From: Helopsaltes ochotensis
Lineage: Eukaryota > Chordata > Aves > Passeriformes > Locustellidae
NCBI GenBank assembly: GCA_013400155.1
Contig: VXBM01001233.1
Coordinates: 86,037 to 150,036 of the forward strand
Reading direction: 5' to 3'
Length of the DNA stretch: 64,000 nt
Both the position numbers and the translations under genes were made by a program. Within the stretch, counting starts at the first letter, position 1; every line of letters starts with the position of its first letter. The notes below the pieces were generated by a model. That model searched no databases, was not told where the DNA came from, and was given only the letters and a program-made list of their open reading frames with translations. Below are positions 54,139-64,000 of this stretch, in pieces.

Positions 54139-56153
54139 GTTTGTGTAATGGTATATGAAAACAAATATTAATGAGATGGGTTAATCAGTAGATTATCCAT
54201 CTTTTTCATTACTCAAGTGAGTTAGCTGCAAGCTTTATAGGTTGATACAGTCTAACAAATAGCTAGGATATTTAGATGTGATTGTAAGTATAAGGTTGTC
54301 ATAGGAATTTTCTGTTATAAAACCATCATATTTCATTGCTTGATTGGGCCTTTCAAAAATACTGAGTATTAAAAAAATCAGACTGAACTCTGAAAAATAC
54401 TTATCTAACCTTTTCTTATCATATGAGGCCCAACTAGTGAACATATTCAACTGCTGGCAAATCCATGACAACAATTCTGAGAACCACAATCTGCCCAAAT
54501 TTCTTTAAAAGCCTTATTGTGATATTTTGTTCCAATTTGATTATTCAGATATGTATTTGTGTGACAGGGAATAGTCCACTTTCTGATGAAGTCAGGTTTG
54601 GCTTGTTTACACAGAGGTACATTATGTCAGTTCAGGGATGATGAATTGTGACACAGAAAATGTTGGTGCGACTTTCTTCCTTAGATCGGGGAAGTGTGAC
54701 TGAAGTTAAAGTTGCTTCACAGTTGCCAGCAGTGTACCCTGATTTTATCTGCTTATAATTTCGCCAAATTCTTTAGCCTGAAGTTTTCTATTATATTTCT
54801 GTGTTTCAGGAGAACAGTAAGGTTTTTTTTTAATTTTCAGTTAAATTGGGAAAAAAAAGGAAAAAGGAGAAATGGATTTTTAGATGTGGAAAAATACTTA
54901 ATTTAAATGACAGAATCCCTGTAATTATAACTAGAACCTGTGTAATGGTGTGAATGAGCTTAGTTTACCAGAAAACAGTCTTTCTAGCATTTTCTAACCT
55001 TTAAGTACTTGCATTTGCCATGTTAACATCCTTTTCTTGTGGGTATAAGCTACCCAGTGATTGCACAATATCCAGAAATACTCAGTACTTATCCTCCTAG
55101 CCTAATCATCTCCTTGAAGTTATTGGTAAAATTCTCACTGAAGTCAGAAGGATCAGAATAAACCATATCAGTCAGCTTTTCAAAAATCCCATCTGGAGCT
55201 TTTATTAATATGTACAGAGTATGTCTATAAACTTAGGAAAGAGGTAAGATAATGTGAGATAAACAGACCTTTTGGAAATTGTTTGAGCAAGACAGAGATT
55301 TCATTGGAGATTTTAAGAAGTTTAGTTTTGTCAAGTAAAAATGTTGATTATAAAGTACCCTAACTGCATTAGCATTTGAAGTTCCTGTAAAATCATCAAT
55401 ATTTTAATTTGCCATTATAATGTTGCTGCTGACCGTGACTTATAATGGTGGGTTTGGATTGTTACCCTTTAATCCAATTATTCCTTTGCTAGGCAGTGAT
55501 CTCCTGTGAATATACCCAGATTACAGAGTTAGATAATTTAAAAAGTTTCGCTGACCAACACTCAAAGCAGACTTTTTTAATTTTTTAATGTATTGGATCT
55601 CAGTCAGAAGTTATGGAGTAGATCTCTTAATCCAGAACAACCCAGGAAAAAGACCTAATTTCTCTCAATTTGCCTAATGAATTAAAACAAGCAAGAGAAA
55701 GTGAGAGTAATAGCTGCCAAGTTGGGCCTCACCTGTGTTCTCAGGCAGTCTAAGAAATAAAATGTGACCTCTTCCCAAACACCTAACTCTTCTTGTTTAT
55801 GAGTATTTTAGCTCTGTGAAGCTCAACTCAGTTTGCATTTCATTTGGAGGGTTTTTGTTAAGATCTGTTTTCTCTGTCATTTCGCCCTGGTTTTCAGTAA
55901 TATCTGTTGCTTTGAGGATGAGTTGTATCAGACAGTCATGCCTGTATGAGTCTGAAAGTAGTTCCACAACATTATATATATGATATTCTTAGGTGAAAAC
56001 TTAATAAGTACCCATGGCAAAGCTCTTTTTTTGGGCAGAATTTTTTTTCTTGCTACCCCAGGGCTCTGCAGCAGGGTAACATTGCCCAAGACTATAGACC
56101 CTGTTGCTCAACCAGGGTCTCCAAGCTCTAATATTATTATTGTGCTGTCCTAG
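54139..56153 (+). other. FRMPD4: FRMPD4 intron between window exons 6 and 7
   Basis: A 2.0-kb GT..AG intron with donor GTTTGT and acceptor GCTGTCCTAG. No repeats or genes were recognised. Confidence 0.88.
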
Positions 56154-58028
<1,875 letters not shown>

Positions 58029-58155
58029 AAAAGAATGGGGATTAGAGACTTTTCTTCCATCTGCTGTGCTGCAAAGCATGAAAGAAAAGAACATAAAGAA
58101 AGCACTTTCCCACCTTGTCAAAGCAAATCAAAACCTAGTTCCTCCAGGCAAAAAG
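58029..58155 (+). CDS. FRMPD4: FRMPD4 window exon 9: FERM F2, middle
   Basis: Acceptor TATTGCAG at 58021-58028; donor GTATTA at 58156 (weak). One base completes Glu, then 42 codons follow, ending in phase 0. It begins KEWGLETFLPSAVLQSMKEK, continues NIKKALSHLVKANQNLVPPG and ends KK. This is the helical F2 segment. It appears identical to human as recalled (about residues 358-399). Confidence 0.97.
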
Positions 58156-59278
58156 GTATTACATTTGCATCTTAATGGAAAATATGTTTTAAAGAACAAA
58201 AGTGTGGCTTGCATGGGACACATTTAAAGCTAATCCTTTGGAGAAACACCTAGCCACTATATTTTCAGAAATTTAACTTTGGGTGCTGGTGCAACACAGC
58301 CAAGAACTATTAAAAATAATTAATCATGCCCCAGCTAAACTATCTCCTTATCTTGAGGATGACAGAGAACTGGTTATTAATACTTTATATATGATAACCA
58401 TATATATATTTTTTAAATTCATTTCTATGAATGGCAGATTTGCTAGGAAAGTTTTTGTTCTCTCTCTGATGCTCTCATCTGACATAAATGCTGTTTTCAG
58501 ATTGTTTTCTGTTACACTGTAGAGAAAGACTTTTTACTGGCCAAGATCTAACTGAATAGATGATAGTCCTTGTAGTAAATGACCCTCCTTGACCCTCCTT
58601 GTTGTTGCTTTTCTTAGCACTAAGCTTTCACTTCAGCTGGAAAAAAACGTGGATAAGACAAGGCCTCTGAGAAATGCCTTTGTTACATGCATGCAGCTGA
58701 GACTGCTTTTAGACACCATAATGTGGTTTCTTATCGCAGGTCATCGTCTAATTTGTAGTCAATGGAGAGAAATAGGCACTTTGTGGGAGCAATTCATCCC
58801 ATCCCACATTCGGAACCAAAAATAGGTCAGATTGCTTGTGTCCTAGAAATGCTTATTTCTCTTCATGGACTATAAAAAGAACCTAAGAGTGAGACATAAA
58901 ATGAGCTGAATCCTGCTTCATGACACTTTGTTTCTGAACCAAAAATCCTCCAAACAGCTGGTGTCTGAGCTAAGACTCATTGTGATCAGCAGAAATCCTG
59001 ATTGGAGGTTTCAGAACACATCGTGACTGTGAACATAACTGTGTGGTTTGACCTCAGGAAGAGAGGCTGAAGCACTCCCAGTCTCCTATACTGCTGAAAC
59101 TAAAGCTAAATTATGCCAATTGTTTATTGTTTTTCTTTATAGTTTAAATTTGGGGTTATTTTGCAAGCCATCACTGCTGCAGGCCTTACAGGTGTAAGAT
59201 AAGCCTTACAGTTGGCATACCAGTATCAGTTCTTGGTTAGAAGAGGTATTGCAACAGTCCCTTCCTGCAGCAAGCAGA

Positions 59279-59425
59279 TTTTGTTGGGTTTGTGTCTTAG
59301 TTAGAAAAGACAGGTATCTGCTAGGGAGGGCAGGACCCCCCTTTGGAATGGAGAAGTCAAACCCCCTCCCTCTGAATTATTAAAATTCTGTATATTAAGT
59401 GGGCTCTCAGGCAAAGATTTGAGTT
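59279..59425 (+). mobile_element. Possible LTR fragment of an avian endogenous retrovirus
   Basis: The segment with 'gacaggtatctgctaggga', then 'ccccctccctctgaattatt', then 'gggctctcaggcaaagat' resembles an LTR family I recall from songbird genomes. Only about 150 bases are recognisable, and no gag, pol or env remains. The assignment is from memory and uncertain. It is one reason for suspecting a passerine source. Confidence 0.4.
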
Positions 59426-60187
59426 TTGGAAATGTGTTGTCAACCTGCTTTCTTAGCAAGTAGGTCTGAGAAAGAAAGTATCTGAGCTCATCACCTCCTG
59501 TCTCACTTGTAGGTAGGTACTAACAAAACAACTACCTGATTTCTTTCTGGGGTCTTCTCTTCCTTCACATGGGAAGCCTGTCATTCCCAGGAATCTCCTG
59601 GTTTTTTACAACCCTTGTATATTTCTCCACCAAGTGAACACCTGGTGAAGCAAAAGGCAAAGCCTTGCCACTAGTTGCTCTGCTTTGGATCCATTTCCTC
59701 CTTGTCTAGGAAAAATTTAGGATAGCTGTTTGAGATTAAATAAGATTTTGAATTAGAAATCTAGTGACTGGAATGAAAATAGGAAATGATATGAGACTGT
59801 CTTATATTATCTTTTAAAAGTTCAGATATTAGGATTTACACAAGGGAAGTGTAAGCTTTGGATTCAGACTGATGAAACAAACTGTTTCTTGTTTCCCTTC
59901 TATCTCATAAAGTATTTCCAAGTTTTCTTTTTTTAAGTAGGTAGTTTAAGCTCAGAGGAAAAAAAGAGGAGACATGTATTACATGTATTATGACGTGGTC
60001 ATATGTGTTGATGTGCTGTATTTAGCTTTCTGATTTATTACCTACTGAATAGAGTGGAAGAGTGTTATTTCAGAAAGCAGGAAATGCAGTAGCGAGTTGT
60101 AATAATACACCAAACACCACGAGTACCTAGCAAAATGTAAAATACGTAGCTGACAAATGCAATTTTTTTGTTCTCTTTCTCTATATA

Positions 60188-60286
60188 GGTACATAAACGT
60201 TTAAGAACTGATGGAGTTTATGAATGGAAAGCTGCTCTCTTAGCCTTGAAATCTCTCAGTGAACAGATGTTTAATCTGAGTACTTG
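60188..60286 (+). other. Candidate alternative terminal exon (unproven)
   Basis: A T-rich tract and TATATAG acceptor (60181-60187) precede 32 open codons and a TGA. The translation begins VHKRLRTDGVYEWKAALLAL. The frame is phase 0, compatible with splicing from exon 9. An ATTAAA hexamer follows at 60301-60306, with TGTTCTTG downstream. If used, it would truncate the protein inside FERM F2. I do not recognise the peptide, and 32 codons is well within chance. Confidence 0.2.
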
Positions 60287-60567
60287 AACATTTTCCCTTC
60301 ATTAAAGCAGTCAGGATGTTCTTGAAGTGCTCTATCTGCCCATTCCCAAGTCCTCAGTGCATTTTAACTAAACAAGCAAGAAATTAATTTTAAGACGAAA
60401 CTCTTTCTCCTCATCTGAAGCTCAAGCATCTCAAGATTTAGTTTCAGGCTCCAAAGAGCTGTTATTGCAGACCATTCTCTTTATATTACACAAATACATT
60501 TTCTTTCAGAATTTTATAAAGTGATGGTTTCCACAACTACCTCTTACCCCTGTTTCTCCTTTCTCAG

Positions 60568-60657
60568 CTCTCTGCTTTGCAAGCCAAGGTGCATTATCTA
60601 AAGTTCCTCAGTGATCTCCGATTATATGGAGGGCGTGTCTTCAAGGCAACATTAGTG
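60568..60657 (+). CDS. FRMPD4: FRMPD4 window exon 10: end of FERM F2
   Basis: Acceptor CTTTCTCAG at 60559-60567 with a good pyrimidine tract; donor GTAACA at 60658 (weak). It is 30 codons, phase 0. It begins LSALQAKVHYLKFLSDLRLY and ends GGRVFKATLV. The A-K-x-x-Y-L-x-x-L helix and the Y-G-G-x-x-F turn close F2 and lead into the first strand of the PH-like F3 lobe. It appears identical to human as recalled (about residues 400-429). Confidence 0.97.
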
Positions 60658-61249
60658 GTAACATTTCTCTTTAAAAAGTCGCTTCTCTTGATTTATTTTA
60701 TCTAATGCGTTTTTTTTTAAAAAAAAAAAAGCTGGATCATATAAGTTTCTTTAGAAGTTTAGGTGCTATTCATATGCTTAAAAATCATTTTTAATTGAAC
60801 CAAATCACTTTTTGTTTCTTTTCATCTTGAAAATAACATATCTGTCATAATATAAATTTTACTGGGAATTTGGAGATAGATAGCACTTTCTTAGCAAATA
60901 ACACCATCTGATTATCTATTGAATGCTAAAATTGTTAGTTTGGAAAAATCTTAATGACAAAGTTTTTCTTTTAACAGAAGCAGAGTCCACTCATCGTCTG
61001 TCCATCTAACTATCCACCTAAAATCTAGAGTGCAATCAACATCCAGCAAGAAATTCCTTTACTTTTTTTAAAATTATGAATCAAGTATGCTCTGTATCAT
61101 ATCTGTCTAGTAGAAACATAATAATCTTTAATGTAGAAATGCCATGCAAATGTAACTCTATGTAACTGAAAGAAGGGAATGGTAATTTCTGTCACTATGC
61201 GGTACCTGTCATGTTTTTTACTTGTGTTTTCTTTCTTTTTCTGCTAAAG
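60658..61249 (+). other. FRMPD4: FRMPD4 intron between window exons 10 and 11
   Basis: A 0.6-kb intron with donor GTAACA and acceptor TTCTGCTAAAG (or CAG three bases later). A T9/A12 self-complementary run lies at 60710-60730. Confidence 0.85.
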
Positions 61250-61252
61250 CAG
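61247..61252 (+). promoter_or_regulatory. FRMPD4: Tandem NAGNAG splice acceptor (AAGCAG)
   Basis: Two AG dinucleotides three bases apart follow the pyrimidine tract. Using the first gives an extra Gln before Gly-Glu-Lys; using the second removes it. As I recall, human FRMPD4 carries this Gln (V-Q-A-E-K), which favours the first. CAG is usually the stronger acceptor in such pairs, so both may be used. Confidence 0.7.
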
Positions 61253-61432
61253 GGAGAAAAGCGTTCGGAAGTGACTCTGTTAGTAGGGCCGCGGTACGGA
61301 ATCAGCCATGTGATAAACACCAAAACAAATCTTGTGGCTCTCCTGGCAGACTTCAGCCATGTGAACAGAATTGAGATGTTTACAGAAGATGAAAGCAATG
61401 TTAGAGTTGAACTGCATGTTTTAGACGTAAAA
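61250..61432 (+). CDS. FRMPD4: FRMPD4 window exon 11: start of FERM F3 (PH-like) lobe
   Basis: The start is 61250 (with Gln) or 61253 (without); the donor is GTAAGT at 61433. It is 61 or 60 codons, phase 0. It reads QGEKRSEVTLLVGPRYGISH, then VINTKTNLVALLADFSHVNR, then IEMFTEDESNVRVELHVLDV and a final K. It forms the first strands of the F3 lobe, which in FERM domains binds peptide tails and lipid. Small differences from human, from memory, are Ala to Gly after Gln, and T, D and N in the EMF-S-E-E-E-S-L segment. It corresponds to about residues 430-490. F3 must be completed by an exon beyond the window. Confidence 0.97.
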
Positions 61433-64000
61433 GTAAGTTTATTATTGACTTGTGTTGATATAGTATGTTTAAATAATGTTTTTGTCTTTGAGTATTAGAT
61501 TCAGCTCTGCTGTTTTGAACATTTTTATGCCAATAGTACTCTGAGTGTACATTTTCAGCTCTCTTTTTTGGTCACAGTACATTTATACTACAGGTTGGGC
61601 GTACAGTGTACCAGGCTGGTGTACTTTGATTTTTCTCTCAGCTGATCCCCAGCAACTTGCTTTGTTCTTATCTTCATGGATTGCCATGGTAAGAAGAGGT
61701 GGTGATGATGAAATTTGCCTTCTTTTGAAGCTCCTTTTAGTGTAATATACACTATTATTACCAGTCAAGAATTGCCAGCTGCACTGGACCAGTGTCCCCT
61801 GTAATCCAGTGTTATATCCACAAGGTTTACTGCAAGTAACCAAATAATGGTTGCCAGTTACATAAACTGTAAGAATGCATGGGGTTTTTTTTTCTTAACC
61901 TCTATAATTCCAGTTCGGTATTCACAGATGCTCATCATCTACCTATAGTCATTTAATTTCTTTTAAATCTCACTTAACCCTTTGCATCTGTGTGGTATCT
62001 AGTGGCAAAATGAGTTTTATATGTTATACTGTCCTGGTTGTTTTTAGTGTGGTTTCTGTTTGGTTTTGAAGTGAAAGGCTTCATCAACTTTCTAGAGCAT
62101 TAATCTGAATAACCAGAGAGTGAAGGAAGAGTTCTCATTATACTTGAAACTAAAATATTTGATTAAAATAAATAGAACCTAACAGTTCTTTTTGCTTACC
62201 CAGCTATACACAAAAAGCACACATGAGGAATATTTTACTAGGCTTTTGCTTTGAATGCTTTAGGTGTATTGACCTGGAACTGTTTCTCTGTATTTAAGAT
62301 AATGAAAAAAAAAATTTCTGTAAATAATCTAGATGCTCTTTGACAGCAACTTAAGAGAAATTTACAGGTTGGTGAACACAGCATCTCTTTCCCCTTACTT
62401 AGCAATGGTAACATCTCAGGCTGCTTTGCCTGCGTTACTGTGCTAAACTCATAGCCTTCTTGTCAGAAAGCTATTATCACCTTTTTAATGATGGAGGAAG
62501 TAATATAGAAATTAAATCCTTCCCATCTGCCCATCTGTAATATGCAGCACCGTCTGCCATAGTATTATGTATTACTATGGTATTATGTTGTTATATATTA
62601 TAATATATTACTGTCTTATTGCAAATTGTGTATATCCCATCTCCTTGCACTTCCCCACCTGTGATCTTAAACCCAGAGAGACTGACTAAAAGTAAAAATC
62701 TAGGAGGCTCTGGGTGGAATTTGACAAAAAGTTGTCTCTCTGGGGGCACAAGTAGGGGCTGTGACTGTGTCCTGTGAAGGAGATGGAGGCACACAGGTAG
62801 GTGTTCTCAATGATGATTTCATCCTTTCACTTACTCTGAAGTAGCAGGTTCATACATCCAGCTTCTAAATGTACCAGTATGTGTTATATATGATATTGTT
62901 TCTTAACGAACAGACAGTTTAGATTTTTATTTTATTTTTGTTTCTTTAAATATATTCTCAAGCATTTTTCACTTGGCAGAAGCAGACAATAAAAGTTTAG
63001 CTGTCACAGGACATTTCTGTGGATTAGCAGTACTTCACAGCATTGTTTTCAGCAATCTGAGAGTTCTGCAGAGTTCATCAATTTCTGACAATCACTGTAG
63101 AAAATTTGAGATGAATGTAGCATTTTGAATGTCAATTTTAGTAGTTGCTCAAAAGAACAGAGATTAATTAATCCACTGTAGTATAGCAAAAAAAAGTTAA
63201 AGGAAAAAATCCCCAAATCCTCATGTAGTTTTCCAAATTGCTGAAAACGGTTTGTAAAACATTCAGGGCACCTGAAACATTGTGGCCTAAGATGCTGTAG
63301 CACAGGTTTTGAAAAACTCATTGGATCTATTGTGGGTTTGGTAGTAAGCTCTGATCATCAATTATGTTTTGGCCACAGCTTCCATCAGAATCAGTTGTCT
63401 TTTTACTAGTAAGGGGTTGAGTAGGTTGGAGAGCCATTCCTTCTGGAATGAATGATATGTCCTTATATCTGCCTTGTGACAGTAGGTTCTGCATGCTAAA
63501 TTACGATAAATTGTCACAAATCTCCACATACTATGAGTCACTACAAACAGTGAGTGATAAGATGGGTTGTCTGGTCTAACTTCTATCTATGCATCATGGT
63601 AAGGGCTTCATTTTTATTTCCTGTCCAGGAGTTGTAGAGGCTAGCCACCTTAATAAATTACATTTTAGGAGAACAGCTTTTGGTATTAAAAGCTGTAGAG
63701 ACTTGAACACATTTTTTAGGCAAGAAAATGTATACATACATAATGGCAAAAGAAAAATGAATGAAAGTTTGTTTCACATGGATGTCTTGGGTTCGATGCT
63801 TGCCGTCCTGGCAGCCATAGTTTTTTAAAGTTCTGAGGTATCACTTTTTGTTAGGACTGGGTTTTTTTTACAGTGTTTTATGTTTGTTTTCTTTGTTGGT
63901 CACCCTTCTGGTGATCTTTCTCTGAACTCTTTGTCTCTGTTTATCTGCTTATTTTTTCACTGCTTGCCTTTTCAGTAACATTAGGCCACAAACACTGAAA
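61433..64000 (+). other. FRMPD4: FRMPD4 intron downstream of window exon 11 (5' part)
   Basis: Donor GTAAGT, then AT-rich non-coding DNA to the window end. I looked for the next F3 exon, expected to begin near P-I-T-L-L-M-E, and did not find it. No repeats of note apart from an AT-rich stretch at 62560-62615. Confidence 0.85.

Larger units (their letters stand above)
58156..60567 (+). other. FRMPD4: FRMPD4 intron between window exons 9 and 10
   Basis: A 2.4-kb intron with donor GTATTA and acceptor CCTTTCTCAG. It holds a probable LTR scrap (about 59279-59425) and a possible cryptic terminal exon at 60188-60286. Otherwise nothing was recognised. Confidence 0.85.

Overview
The window is vertebrate nuclear DNA, most likely from a bird and perhaps a songbird. 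All recognisable interspersed repeats are CR1 LINE copies, several ending in the avian 3' signature (ATTCTATG-like repeats), plus one probable LTR scrap. No mammalian-type SINE was seen. The DNA is AT-rich, exons are short, and introns are long with GT..AG borders. There are no bacterial operons, CRISPR arrays, phage genes, tRNAs or rRNAs.

One protein-coding gene is supported. It is the middle part of FRMPD4 (FERM and PDZ domain-containing 4, also called Preso), on the + strand. Eleven coding exons lie between 6129 and 61432, and all splice phases agree. They give about 437 codons, corresponding to about residues 54-490 of the roughly 1,320-residue human protein as I remember it. They encode the end of the WW domain, the whole PDZ domain, the PDZ-FERM linker, and FERM lobes F1, F2 and the start of F3. 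The 5' exons (N-terminus and most of WW) and the 3' exons (rest of F3 and the long C-terminal tail) are outside the window.

Layout: 1-6128 is intron. Exons 1-2 (6129-6289, 8388-8490) carry most of the PDZ domain. A 32-kb intron (8491-40510) holds CR1 remnants at about 10.5-11.1, 17.2-17.5, 20.5-21.0 and 24.3-24.9 kb, a tiny CR1 tail at 37.1 kb, and an isolated CpG island at about 29.0-29.5 kb. A 46-bp exon 3 (40511-40556) finishes the PDZ domain. An 8.9-kb intron follows with the longest CR1 copy (about 42.0-43.3 kb). Exons 4-11 are packed between 49484 and 61432. The rest, to 64000, is intron.

I found no undescribed multi-gene system. The items most worth a second look are the CpG island inside the big intron, with a palindromic double CCAAT box and a good splice donor downstream; a 100-bp, 95% identical direct duplication flanking exons 5-6, whose second copy ends 121 bp before exon 6; a tandem NAGNAG acceptor at exon 11; and a possible alternative terminal exon at about 60.19 kb. 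Residue comparisons with human FRMPD4 are from memory, not from a search.
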